From Arthrobacter sp. SX1312 (GTDB lineage: Bacteria; Actinomycetota; Actinomycetes; Actinomycetales; Micrococcaceae), in assembly GCF_002929295.1 (NCBI RefSeq), contig NZ_PJIM01000001.1, positions 1,107,398 to 1,171,397 on the forward strand: a DNA stretch of 64,000 nt, written 5' to 3'. How positions within the stretch are numbered: position 1 is the first letter of the stretch; each line of letters opens with the position of its first letter. The notes below the pieces were generated by a model. That model ran no database searches. It was not told where the DNA came from and saw only the letters and a list, made by a program, of their open reading frames with translations. The translations under genes were made by a program, and so were the position numbers. This document shows, one piece after another, positions 1 through 9,139 of this stretch.

Positions 1-1478
1 CGCGGGCGGCGGCGGCGATTGCGGCGGTGGTGTCTTCTGCCCCGCAGCTCGGTGCTGTGCAGTCCGGTGTGGTCTGTGGCCTGGTCGATGGGGGCTGCTA
101 CCAGGGCTTCACGAATGGTGCGGTCATCTGGTCCTCCGGGACCGGTGCCGTGATCTCCTCGAACGGCGCGATCCGCAATGCATGGATGGGAGCCGGGGCC
201 CAGAACGGTGTCCTGGGTTACCCGAAGGCCGCGCAGGTATGCGGGATCCGCGACGGCGGCTGCTACCAGTCGTTCCAGAAGGGCGAGGTGTTCTGGTCCA
301 CCGCATCCGGAGCCCACATCTCCAAGGCCGGCGTGATCCGCACCGCCTACCGTGCCGCAGGAGCGGAGAACGGAGCACTGGGCTTCCCGATCGGCGCGGA
401 GGCCTGCGGGTTGAGGAACGGCGGCTGCTACCAGGCCTTCCAGCGAGGCGAGATCCTCTGGTCCCCGACCACCGGGGCCCAGATCTCCAAGGCCGGCGTG
501 ATCCGCACCGCCTACCGTGCCGCAGGAGCAGAGAACGGCATCCTCGGCTACCCCGTCACCGCGGAGACCTGCGGACTCAAACTCGAGGGCTGCTACCAGG
601 CATACCAGAACGGGGAGATCCTCTACTCCAGCAAGACCGGAGCACACATCAGCAGGGCCGGCGCGATCCGTGACCTCTACCGCAGCTCCCGAGCCGAGAA
701 CGGCGTCCTCGGGTTCCCCGCCGGCAAGGAGACCTGCGGCCTGAGGAGCGGCGGCTGCTACCAGTCCTTCCAGGGCGGCGAGATCATCTGGTCGGCCGCC
801 ACCGGAGCCCGGATCACCTACAACAGCCCCATCCGCACCACCTACCGTGCGGCAGGAGCGGAGAACAGCCTCCTCGGCTACCCCGTGAACGCACAGATCT
901 GCGGTATCCGCGACGGAGGGTGCTACCAGTCCTTCCAGGGCGGCGAAATATTCTGGTCCGCCGCCTCCGGAGCCAACATCAGCAGGCAGGGCGGCATCCG
1001 CAACCTCTACCGGTCCATAGGAGCCGAGAACGGACGACTGGGCTTCCCCCTCACCGCCGAGATCTGCGGCCTGAAGAACGGCGGCTGCTACCAGTCCTTC
1101 CAGGGCGGCGAGATCCTCTGGTCGGCCGCCACCGGAGCCAAACTCGTCACCACCGGATCCATCCGCACCGCCTACCGCGGCGCCGGCGCCGAGAACAGCG
1201 CCCTGGGATACCCCCGGGTCAACGAGATCTGCGGGATCCGCGACAACGGCTGCTACCAGTCATTCCAGGGCGGCGAGATCCTCTGGAGCTCCAAGACCGG
1301 AGCCCGCATCACCGCGAACGGACCGATCCGCACCACCTACCGGCAGTCCGGCGCCGAGAACGGAACCCTCGGCTACCCCACCACCAACCAGACCTGCACC
1401 ACCAGCACCCGCTGCACCCAGACCTTCCAACGCGGAACCCTCACCTGGACCCCCACCACAGGCGTCAAACGAACCTGA
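1..1478 (+). CDS. LGFP-repeat secreted protein, C-terminal part (5' end outside window)
   Basis: The reading frame is open from the first bases, so the gene starts left of the window. The visible part is eight LGFP-type repeats of about 54 residues, each with a CG(L/I)..GGCYQ.F block, a WS...GA block and an ending LGYP or LGFP. LGFP repeats are found in secreted actinobacterial cell-wall proteins and are thought to anchor proteins to the wall. The 483 residues from the first GTG (27) are identical to the C-terminus of the GH25 muramidase that follows, so the missing front is probably also a muramidase. The next gene starts 71 bases downstream on the same strand. The N-terminal domain cannot be seen. 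Confidence 0.85.
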   Translation, partial: RAAAAIAAVVSSAPQLGAVQSGVVCGLVDGGCYQGFTNGAVIWSSGTGAVISSNGAIRNAWMGAGAQNGVLGYPKAAQVCGIRDGGCYQSFQKGEVFWSTASGAHISKAGVIRTAYRAAGAENGALGFPIGAEACGLRNGGCYQAFQRGEILWSPTTGAQISKAGVIRTAYRAAGAENGILGYPVTAETCGLKLEGCYQAYQNGEILYSSKTGAHISRAGAIRDLYRSSRAENGVLGFPAGKETCGLRSGGCYQSFQGGEIIWSAATGARITYNSPIRTTYRAAGAENSLLGYPVNAQICGIRDGGCYQSFQGGEIFWSAASGANISRQGGIRNLYRSIGAENGRLGFPLTAEICGLKNGGCYQSFQGGEILWSAATGAKLVTTGSIRTAYRGAGAENSALGYPRVNEICGIRDNGCYQSFQGGEILWSSKTGARITANGPIRTTYRQSGAENGTLGYPTTNQTCTTSTRCTQTFQRGTLTWTPTTGVKRT

Positions 1479-1490
1479 CCCACCCCACCG
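1..1490 (+). repeat. Direct repeat copy 1 (identical to 2688-4177)
   Basis: This segment matches 2688-4177 with a constant offset of 2687 bases. Spot checks at both ends and the identical translations in several frames show no difference. Identity runs 12 bases past the stop codon and ends at 1490/4177. The left end of the repeat lies outside the window. A unit of 2687 bases equals one GH25 gene plus its intergenic spacer, which fits tandem gene duplication. Confidence 0.93.
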
Positions 1491-1537
1491 ATCGATCCAC
1501 CAGCACGCGTGCCTCCGGGCACAGCCCCCGAATACAT

Positions 1538-1543
1538 AGGTGA
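1538..1543 (+). promoter_or_regulatory. Ribosome binding site AGGTGA deciding the GTG start at 1550
   Basis: AGGTGA lies 6 bases before a GTG codon that opens a typical signal peptide, which supports the GTG start of the GH25 gene. Confidence 0.6.
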
Positions 1544-1549
1544 TCCACT

Positions 1550-4165
1550 GTGACAACCAGACGAACCTCCACCCTGACCGGCGTCGCTCTGCTGCTTGCA
1601 GCGATCCTCATCGGTCCCGTGACCCCTGTGTCGATGTCGCCTGCCCTGGCGACCGAGACCACCGATACAGCCACACCGCAGGTCGCTCCGACCGCCAAAG
1701 GGCTTCCCGCCACCGTCGCCGAGACCCCGGCCGGCGACGAAGCCCCCGTCGACGAGACCCCGGCCGGCGACGAAGCCCCCGTCGACGACGGGACGGTCAC
1801 TGATCGGAAGGTCTCCGACCCTCCGAAGGAGGAGACGGAACAGCAGGGTCTCCCCGCGATGGTGCCCGAGGAGAGGAACGCCTCCATGGGGCAGGGCCTC
1901 GCACGGATCGCCGAGACCGGCGACCCCCAGATCCCTCGCGCCGAGGAGTCGCGCGACAACCGCCCTGATGGGATGAAGGGCGCCGAATCCCCCTCGGGAG
2001 GAGGTTCGGCGGCAACGAGCTACTGGAATCCTGGCGGAGTCCTCGGTGTGGATGTGAGCAGTCATCAGGGGAGGTTCGTCAACTGGTCGTCGGCATGGGC
2101 GTACGGTGCCCGCTTCGCCTACGTGAAGGCAACCGAGAACAACGACTACATCAACCCCTACTTCTCCGACCAGTACGCAGGGTCTGCGGATTCCGGCATG
2201 TACCGGGGCGCATATCACTTCGCCCTACCCAACATGTCTTCGGCCTCTGAACAGGCAGAGTTCTTCGTCAGGAACGGTGGGGGATGGAGTGCGGACGGCA
2301 GGACACTCCCGCCCCTTCTCGACGTCGAATTCAATCCCTACCCGTCACTGGGCAACACCTGCTACAACATGACACCGCCCCAGATGGTCGCCTGGATCAG
2401 TGAGTTCTCACAAAGGATGCAGGAGCTGACCGGCCGCAAGCCGATGATCTACACGGCTGCCAGCTGGTGGAACCAATGCACCGGCAACTCCACGGCGTTC
2501 GGCGATCACGCACTGCACGTGGCACGCTACGGGACGACCACCCCCGGCACGATGCCCACCGGTTGGACCAGGCAGGACGTCTGGCAGTACACCGACAGCG
2601 GCCCGGTGATCGGCGACTGGAACCAGTGGAACGGAGATCTCGCGAGCCTGGATGCCTTCGCGAGGAACAACACGAACTCGCCGGACGCGCGGGCGGCGGC
2701 GGCGATTGCGGCGGTGGTGTCTTCTGCCCCGCAGCTCGGTGCTGTGCAGTCCGGTGTGGTCTGTGGCCTGGTCGATGGGGGCTGCTACCAGGGCTTCACG
2801 AATGGTGCGGTCATCTGGTCCTCCGGGACCGGTGCCGTGATCTCCTCGAACGGCGCGATCCGCAATGCATGGATGGGAGCCGGGGCCCAGAACGGTGTCC
2901 TGGGTTACCCGAAGGCCGCGCAGGTATGCGGGATCCGCGACGGCGGCTGCTACCAGTCGTTCCAGAAGGGCGAGGTGTTCTGGTCCACCGCATCCGGAGC
3001 CCACATCTCCAAGGCCGGCGTGATCCGCACCGCCTACCGTGCCGCAGGAGCGGAGAACGGAGCACTGGGCTTCCCGATCGGCGCGGAGGCCTGCGGGTTG
3101 AGGAACGGCGGCTGCTACCAGGCCTTCCAGCGAGGCGAGATCCTCTGGTCCCCGACCACCGGGGCCCAGATCTCCAAGGCCGGCGTGATCCGCACCGCCT
3201 ACCGTGCCGCAGGAGCAGAGAACGGCATCCTCGGCTACCCCGTCACCGCGGAGACCTGCGGACTCAAACTCGAGGGCTGCTACCAGGCATACCAGAACGG
3301 GGAGATCCTCTACTCCAGCAAGACCGGAGCACACATCAGCAGGGCCGGCGCGATCCGTGACCTCTACCGCAGCTCCCGAGCCGAGAACGGCGTCCTCGGG
3401 TTCCCCGCCGGCAAGGAGACCTGCGGCCTGAGGAGCGGCGGCTGCTACCAGTCCTTCCAGGGCGGCGAGATCATCTGGTCGGCCGCCACCGGAGCCCGGA
3501 TCACCTACAACAGCCCCATCCGCACCACCTACCGTGCGGCAGGAGCGGAGAACAGCCTCCTCGGCTACCCCGTGAACGCACAGATCTGCGGTATCCGCGA
3601 CGGAGGGTGCTACCAGTCCTTCCAGGGCGGCGAAATATTCTGGTCCGCCGCCTCCGGAGCCAACATCAGCAGGCAGGGCGGCATCCGCAACCTCTACCGG
3701 TCCATAGGAGCCGAGAACGGACGACTGGGCTTCCCCCTCACCGCCGAGATCTGCGGCCTGAAGAACGGCGGCTGCTACCAGTCCTTCCAGGGCGGCGAGA
3801 TCCTCTGGTCGGCCGCCACCGGAGCCAAACTCGTCACCACCGGATCCATCCGCACCGCCTACCGCGGCGCCGGCGCCGAGAACAGCGCCCTGGGATACCC
3901 CCGGGTCAACGAGATCTGCGGGATCCGCGACAACGGCTGCTACCAGTCATTCCAGGGCGGCGAGATCCTCTGGAGCTCCAAGACCGGAGCCCGCATCACC
4001 GCGAACGGACCGATCCGCACCACCTACCGGCAGTCCGGCGCCGAGAACGGAACCCTCGGCTACCCCACCACCAACCAGACCTGCACCACCAGCACCCGCT
4101 GCACCCAGACCTTCCAACGCGGAACCCTCACCTGGACCCCCACCACAGGCGTCAAACGAACCTGA
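1550..4165 (+). CDS. Secreted GH25 muramidase with eight C-terminal LGFP repeats
   Basis: 871 residues. GH25 enzymes cleave the MurNAc-GlcNAc bond of peptidoglycan. Residues 1-35 are a signal peptide (RR, hydrophobic core, ALA before the likely cut). Residues 36-160 are an acidic, proline-rich linker. The GH25 domain spans about 162-375, with GVDVSSHQG (D168) at its start and the catalytic DVE pair D258/E260, then WQYTDSG. Residues from about 385 carry eight LGFP repeats, probably for wall binding, plus a shorter final half-repeat. GTG start with AGGTGA 6 bases upstream. The gene is tandem with a copy sharing its whole repeat region. Its substrate and role (self wall remodelling or attack on others) cannot be read from sequence. 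Confidence 0.93.
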   Translation: MTTRRTSTLTGVALLLAAILIGPVTPVSMSPALATETTDTATPQVAPTAKGLPATVAETPAGDEAPVDETPAGDEAPVDDGTVTDRKVSDPPKEETEQQGLPAMVPEERNASMGQGLARIAETGDPQIPRAEESRDNRPDGMKGAESPSGGGSAATSYWNPGGVLGVDVSSHQGRFVNWSSAWAYGARFAYVKATENNDYINPYFSDQYAGSADSGMYRGAYHFALPNMSSASEQAEFFVRNGGGWSADGRTLPPLLDVEFNPYPSLGNTCYNMTPPQMVAWISEFSQRMQELTGRKPMIYTAASWWNQCTGNSTAFGDHALHVARYGTTTPGTMPTGWTRQDVWQYTDSGPVIGDWNQWNGDLASLDAFARNNTNSPDARAAAAIAAVVSSAPQLGAVQSGVVCGLVDGGCYQGFTNGAVIWSSGTGAVISSNGAIRNAWMGAGAQNGVLGYPKAAQVCGIRDGGCYQSFQKGEVFWSTASGAHISKAGVIRTAYRAAGAENGALGFPIGAEACGLRNGGCYQAFQRGEILWSPTTGAQISKAGVIRTAYRAAGAENGILGYPVTAETCGLKLEGCYQAYQNGEILYSSKTGAHISRAGAIRDLYRSSRAENGVLGFPAGKETCGLRSGGCYQSFQGGEIIWSAATGARITYNSPIRTTYRAAGAENSLLGYPVNAQICGIRDGGCYQSFQGGEIFWSAASGANISRQGGIRNLYRSIGAENGRLGFPLTAEICGLKNGGCYQSFQGGEILWSAATGAKLVTTGSIRTAYRGAGAENSALGYPRVNEICGIRDNGCYQSFQGGEILWSSKTGARITANGPIRTTYRQSGAENGTLGYPTTNQTCTTSTRCTQTFQRGTLTWTPTTGVKRT
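1721..1786 (+). repeat. 33-base tandem repeat, two exact copies, in the linker of the GH25 gene
   Basis: Two head-to-tail copies (1721-1753 and 1754-1786) each encode ETPAGDEAPVD. The repeat is in frame and lengthens the disordered linker between signal peptide and catalytic domain. Replication slippage is the simple explanation. Confidence 0.9.
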
Positions 4166-4177
4166 CCCACCCCACCG
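2688..4177 (+). repeat. Direct repeat copy 2 (identical to 1-1490)
   Basis: Second copy of the 1490-base identical segment, covering the LGFP-repeat region, stop codon and 12 following bases of the complete GH25 gene. The sequences diverge immediately after 4177/1490. Confidence 0.93.
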
Positions 4178-4273
4178 CCGCACCGGGCTGACGGGGGAAG
4201 GGAGGGGGATACCATGGGCTCGCGCCTGTCGGCCCGGACACCCGGATGACGCGCCCCACCAGAAGGAGACTGA

Positions 4274-6403
4274 GTGATCGACCATGCTGCCCGGGTCGGG
4301 CCGCCGAGACGGGCTAAGCTCGGGAAACCGCAGCGCCGCGACATCTAAGCGCTCCGGGCGCTGGCTGTCCTCCTCGTCGTCGTCAACCACCTGTGGCCCG
4401 ATCTCCTCTCCGGCGGCTACGTCGGGGTCGATGTCTTCTTCGTCATCTCCGGCTACCTCATCACGCAGCACCTGCTCGGCGAGTTGAAGCGCACCGGGAG
4501 GATCAGGCTCGGGCAGTTCTACGCGCGGAGGGCGCGACGCCTCCTGCCCGCCGCACTGCTCGTCGCTCTCCTGTCCCTCCTGGTCGCGACGGTCTATCTG
4601 CCCACGGATCGGCTCATCTCGATCGGACGGGAGACCATCGCCAGCACCCTGTACCTGGAGAACTGGTCCCTCGCTGCGCAGTCCGTCGACTACTCGGCGT
4701 TGAACAACCAGGCATCCACCGTCCAGCACTACTGGTCGCTGTCCGTCGAGGAACAGTTCTACCTGATCTGGCCGCTCCTGCTCATCGGTGTGTATTCCCT
4801 CGCCGGCAGGCGACGCTCGCCGCAGACCTTCATGCTGGCTGCGCTTGCCGCGGTCGGGGCGGCCTCGTTCGCCTTCTCGATCCACCTCACCCACATCAGC
4901 CGGAGCGAAGCCTATTTCGTGACGCCCACCCGGGTCTGGGAGTTCGCCGCCGGCGGGCTCATCGCGGCAGCTGCGTCAACCTGGTTCACCGACGAGCGCT
5001 ACTCGGGGCGCCTCCGGGTCGCAGGCGTCGCGCAGTGGACGGGAGTGGTCCTCATAGCCGCCTCGGCACTGGTGTTCGACGAATCGACGCCCTTCCCCGG
5101 GTATCTCGCGGCGGTCCCTGTGGTGGGTACGGCGCTCATCATCGCGTCCGGCCCGCGGTCACCCCTCTGGTCCCCCAACACCGTGCTGAGTGTCACCCCG
5201 GTCCAGATACTCGGGAACATCTCCTACTCCCTCTATCTGTGGCACTGGCCCGTCATCATTCTGCTGCCATCGATCATCGATCGTCCGCTGGACACCTCCG
5301 ATCTCCTCCTGGCGGTCCTGCTGTCCGTGGTCCTCGCCGGACTGACGAAGAAGTACATCGAGGATCCGGGCAGGTCCCGCTTCCTGCCGGGCGCCTCGCC
5401 TCGCCGGATCCTGGGCGTGACGGTCGCGGCGACCGTGACGGTGACGACGATCTGCGCAGCCCTGATCGTCGTTGCCGGCTTCGCTCAGGCGGCAGACGCA
5501 CGGCGGCTCGACGCGCTGTCCGGAGGAGACTGCTTCGGAGCCAAGAGCCTGTCCGCAGCCGTGTGCGAGCAACCGTTCGGACCGCCGGCGGCGACCGGTA
5601 TCGGCGCCGGAGAAGCCCCGTGGTTCACCGACGAGCAGTGCGGCCCCCACCCCGACCCGATCGTCGTGGGTGACGAGAAGCTCCTGACGCTCTGTGACTT
5701 CTCGGACGGCCGGGAGGATGCCGAGACCGTCTGGCTGATCGGCGACTCCCATGCGGAGCAGTGGAAAGCGGCGATCCTTCCCCTGGCACGCGAGAATCAC
5801 TGGAAGGTCACCGTCAGTCTCCTGGGCGGGTGTCCCTACGTCGATGTGAAGCGGTCCGCCTTCATGGGAGCGGAGACGACCGACAGCAGGGTGCAGCAGC
5901 GGTGCCTGCAGTGGAGCCGGTCGGTGTCCGACCGCGTCCTCGCAGCCCCGCCCGACGTCGTGTTCCTCTCCTCCTTCTCCGCCGGAGAGGAGATCGACGA
6001 CGGCACCGGTCGCCCGCAGGCCGAGCAGTACCGGACAGCATTCTCGGACCGCGTGGTTCCATGGACCGCACGCGGCACGGAGGTGTACATCATCAGGGAC
6101 ACCCCGCTCACCCTGGATCGCTCGACGCCGGAGTGCCTCGCCCGCAACGAGGAGTCACCACTTGCTTGCGCGAACCCGAAGACGCAGGCGCTACCCGCCG
6201 ATCCGGTCGCCGAAGCGGCACGCGCGCTGGACGCACCGGACATCCACGTGATCGACCTCTCGGACCGATTCTGCCCGGATGACACCTGCTACGCGGCCAT
6301 CGGCGGCCTTCACGTCTACTTCGACCGGGACCACGTCGCACGGAGCTACGTCCGCTCGCTCATCCCGACCTTCGCGGAACGGTTCGCCGCCGTCGCGTCC
6401 TAG
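4274..6403 (+). pseudogene. Acyltransferase-3/SGNH O-acetyltransferase interrupted by an in-frame TAA
   Basis: The frame starts at GTG 4274, with AAGGAG at 4263-4268, and reads MIDHAARVG... to RRDI. It then meets TAA at 4346-4348 and continues as ALRALAVLLVVVNHLWP and the rest of a full acyltransferase-3 domain (about 10 membrane helices). A C-terminal SGNH domain follows, with WLIGDSHAEQW and a final DRDH. Family members have Gln at the stop position (compare PEVQGLRALAV in the gene ending at 20008), so one CAA-to-TAA change explains it. The open frame after the stop has only a poor TTG start at 4484, which would lose the first helix. These enzymes O-acetylate surface polysaccharides. It is a recent pseudogene, a sequencing error, or a read-through case. 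Its stop overlaps that of the convergent flippase gene. Confidence 0.85.
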
Positions 6404-7836
6404 TGCTTCGCGGAGCCCGACAGCGTCTGCACGGCCTTCCGCCGGGACCGGAGGAGGAACAGCACCACGAGCAGCGCGACGATCACGGCAACCTCGATCA
6501 CGCCCGCGATGAAGCTGAGCGGGACGAGGCCGAGCAGGACCACGACGCCCACCTGCAGGCCGAAACCGCCCAGGAACAGTGCGAGGGGCACGCTTCTGCC
6601 AGGGGGCGTCCGCAGGACCATCGCGTAGGTCAGCAGGCCGAGGCACGCGAACCCGAGCACCTGGATCATGGCCACCACCACGAGGTCGGCCTCCGAGGCC
6701 GGCCACCAGGCGAGCACGGCGACGACCACCAGGACACCGGGGGTCACGAAGGCGAGGCGCCGGGTCCCGTCGGCGATGTACAGCAGATTGGAGGCCACGA
6801 GGAACAACGCGTATCCGATCGACACCAGCGGGAGCGTGATCGCGATCGGCCAGACGAGCCCGGGCTCGGTCGAGAGGATGAACGATCCCACGGCCGCACC
6901 GGAGGCGGCGAGGAGCCCGACCCCCACCGCCCAGGCAACGGCTTCGAGGGACACGCGCCGCGTTTCGTCCACCAGCTGATCCTCTCCGGCGGACATCATC
7001 CGGGTGGACCAGGCGTTGTTCAGGGCGTTCAGGATCGTGATCGGACCCAATGCGAAGATCAGGACCGTGCCGAAATGACCCGCGTCCTCGACCGCGGCGG
7101 CATAGGCGAGGATCAGGACGGACCCCTGCGTGAGCAGCATGAGTGCTCCCGTGTGCGGCAGCAGCGGTACGGCGATCTTCAGCGATTCACGGCCCGAGCC
7201 CGGCACCTTCCACGGAGGACGCGGCCGGGCGAGGACGAGGGCCGCGACTCCGGAACCCAGGACCGCGAGGCTGTAGGCGCCCATGTAGACCTCGGCGGTG
7301 GGCGCGATGAAGATGATGCCCAGCAGACCGAGGAGGTTGGCCAGGACGGATGACCCGATACTGAGCAGCACGAAACGCCCGGGCCGGTTCTGCGCGCGGA
7401 GCACGGCCTGCGAGCCCAGCACCGTTCCGAGGATCCCGACGCTGACCACCGACAGGACCGTGGTGGACGCCACACCCTCCCCCGTCAGGGCACCCAGACC
7501 GAGGAGGCCGAGCGCACTTGCGGCGGCCAGTGCCGCGGAGGCGATGGCCATGAATCCGTACATCTCACGGGAGCGGTCCTGTCCCCGCTCCCGCGCGAAC
7601 CAGAGGTTCGTGATCGCGAGCGGAAGGCCCGCAGAGATGAGGACGACCAGGACCTGGATCGTCACCACCGACGTCGAGACGTATCCCCACTGTCGTTCGT
7701 CGAGGATCCTGACAGCGAAGGGCTGGATGAGCAGGAGCCCCAGACCCTGGAGCAGCGAACCGACGAGGTACCACGTGCCGGAGACGCTCCGGTCGGCCCG
7801 CGCAGGCCGTGGCGTAGAGGACCTGCCGAGCATCAC
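6400..7836 (-). CDS. Wzx-type polysaccharide flippase (MOP superfamily)
   Basis: 478 residues, almost entirely hydrophobic with 12-14 predicted helices and no large soluble domain. The N-terminal segment (SGTWYLVGSLLQGLGLLLIQP) resembles oligosaccharide flippases that move lipid-linked repeat units to the outer membrane face. GTG start at 7836 shares one base with the stop of the upstream glycosyltransferase; an ATG one codon later is also possible. It is last in a chain of four overlapping minus-strand genes (GT2, DUF2304, GT2, flippase), so it probably handles the glycan those enzymes build. The polymer is unknown. The stop overlaps the convergent acyltransferase stop by four bases (CTAG). 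Confidence 0.85.
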   Translation of the reverse strand: MMLGRSSTPRPARADRSVSGTWYLVGSLLQGLGLLLIQPFAVRILDERQWGYVSTSVVTIQVLVVLISAGLPLAITNLWFARERGQDRSREMYGFMAIASAALAAASALGLLGLGALTGEGVASTTVLSVVSVGILGTVLGSQAVLRAQNRPGRFVLLSIGSSVLANLLGLLGIIFIAPTAEVYMGAYSLAVLGSGVAALVLARPRPPWKVPGSGRESLKIAVPLLPHTGALMLLTQGSVLILAYAAAVEDAGHFGTVLIFALGPITILNALNNAWSTRMMSAGEDQLVDETRRVSLEAVAWAVGVGLLAASGAAVGSFILSTEPGLVWPIAITLPLVSIGYALFLVASNLLYIADGTRRLAFVTPGVLVVVAVLAWWPASEADLVVVAMIQVLGFACLGLLTYAMVLRTPPGRSVPLALFLGGFGLQVGVVVLLGLVPLSFIAGVIEVAVIVALLVVLFLLRSRRKAVQTLSGSAKH

Positions 7837-8732
7837 TACCTGGCGAGGGCGTGAGCGGTCAGCTTACGCATCCCGCCCCACATACGGCGTCGAGCCACCT
7901 GCGGTAGAAGGGTCAGTGCGTGGAGCCGGGACGACGCGTGCCGGCCGGCGGCCGTGGCAGCCCGCTCCCATCCGAGCTTCCGGAAATCCTTGACGCACTC
8001 GTCGAAGAAGGCGCGCTCCTCGGCGAACCGGCGGCCGTCGAGGGCCCGCACGGAGGAATCGGACTCGCGATGGCGCCGGTAGAGGAAGCAGGTCTCCGCC
8101 AGGACGAGCATCTTCCCGCCCGACATGATGATGTCCGTCGCCAGGGCGAGGTCCTGAACGACGTCGTACTGTTCCCGGAAGCTGTGACGCTTGATGGCTT
8201 CGGACCGCCAGGCGAGGGACGGGAAGTACAGCCAGTCTCCGGTGAGGAGGCTCGCGGCGAGCGGTTCGCCTTCCACGACCGCACTCGCGCTCTCCCCCAC
8301 GAGCCGACGGCGCAGGTAGCTCTTGACCCGATCGCCCATCGGCTCGTAGACGGTCCCGTTCTCGTCGATGACGTCCACGCCGGGCTGGATGATGTCCACG
8401 GACTGCCCGGCGAACCCCTCGTGCACCACGGAGAGATAGTTCGGGAGCATCAGGTCGTCCGCTCCCATGATCACGACGTAGTCGTGCTCGATGAGGGACA
8501 GGCACTTCCGGTAGTTCGCGTTCGCACCGAGGTTGACCTCGTTCCTGAAGTACCGGACGCGACTATCCGAGTCCGTCAGGTCCTTGAAGTAGGCGGGAAG
8601 CGAATCGTCCGGGAACCCGTCGTCGACGATGGTCAGCACGAAGTCACGGTATTCCTGATCGAGGACGGACTGGACGGCCGCCTTCATCATCGCCACATCC
8701 CCGTAGTAGGGGAACATCACGTCAATAGTCAT
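7836..8732 (-). CDS. Family 2 glycosyltransferase
   Basis: 298 residues. GT-A fold: VMFPYYGD at the start, LTIVDDGFPDD near residue 40, and VIMGADDLMLP near residue 90 as the DxD metal/nucleotide-sugar site, followed by a C-terminal helical part. No membrane helix is evident, so it probably works at the cytoplasmic membrane face. ATG start overlaps the stop of the DUF2304 gene by four bases (ATGA), with AGAGGAAAG upstream. It sits between DUF2304 and the flippase and probably adds a sugar to the lipid-linked unit. Donor and acceptor are not predictable. Confidence 0.87.
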   Translation of the reverse strand: MTIDVMFPYYGDVAMMKAAVQSVLDQEYRDFVLTIVDDGFPDDSLPAYFKDLTDSDSRVRYFRNEVNLGANANYRKCLSLIEHDYVVIMGADDLMLPNYLSVVHEGFAGQSVDIIQPGVDVIDENGTVYEPMGDRVKSYLRRRLVGESASAVVEGEPLAASLLTGDWLYFPSLAWRSEAIKRHSFREQYDVVQDLALATDIIMSGGKMLVLAETCFLYRRHRESDSSVRALDGRRFAEERAFFDECVKDFRKLGWERAATAAGRHASSRLHALTLLPQVARRRMWGGMRKLTAHALAR

Positions 8733-9139
8733 TGGTCTTTCCTCTGTTGGTCAAAGTTCATGGGGTGGTCGGTCCGGTCCCGAGGGACATTGGTTGCATT
8801 CGAGCCGCTCAACCGCTCCACCGCCGAACGGAGGATCGATACCTCTTCTGCGAGGATCCGGGTCTCGTCCTCGAGGATCGTCAACTCGCGGGATACGTGC
8901 AGGGACACTCCCAGGAGCAGGAGGATGGCCAGTGCGAAGAGCAGATTGGCCGGGATGATCACGCCCACCGCGTCTGCCGCGAATTCCAACATACTGGGGA
9001 ACAGCGCCAGGACGATCGACAGGCTGCCGATCACCAGCCAGAGGATCGCATACTTCTCCCGCAGTTTCCCGTTCCGCAGCATCACGAGGACGGCCACGAC
9101 GATGAGGATGGAGGAGAACAGTGAAAGTGCCACGCTCAT
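8729..9139 (-). CDS. DUF2304 family small membrane protein
   Basis: 136 residues from the ATG at 9139, which overlaps the stop of the upstream GT2 gene (ATGA). A longer frame exists upstream but is the shadow of that gene. Three hydrophobic helices (SLFSSILIVVAVLVML; YAILWLVIGSLSIVLALF; IIPANLLFALAILLLLGVSL) are followed by a charged coiled-coil-like stretch (about 90-115) and a polar tail. DUF2304 proteins are often encoded next to DPM-like GT2 enzymes, as here, and are thought to assist them at the membrane. The biochemical role is unknown. Confidence 0.8.
   Translation of the reverse strand: MSVALSLFSSILIVVAVLVMLRNGKLREKYAILWLVIGSLSIVLALFPSMLEFAADAVGVIIPANLLFALAILLLLGVSLHVSRELTILEDETRILAEEVSILRSAVERLSGSNATNVPRDRTDHPMNFDQQRKDQ

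Noticed and set aside
1-1490. CRISPR-like array because of regular repeats
   Set aside because: The 162-base periodicity is in-frame protein repeat coding, with no short conserved repeat/spacer pattern or cas genes.
4214-4249. Twelve-codon frame (MGSRLSARTPG) with GGAGGG upstream, just before the acyltransferase
   Set aside because: It could be a leader peptide, but nothing beyond a ribosome-like site supports it.
4284-4487. Short frame with an ATG at 4284 as a separate gene
   Set aside because: It is out of frame with the conserved acyltransferase start, and its Ser-rich translation is a GC shadow; the real frame starts at GTG 4274.
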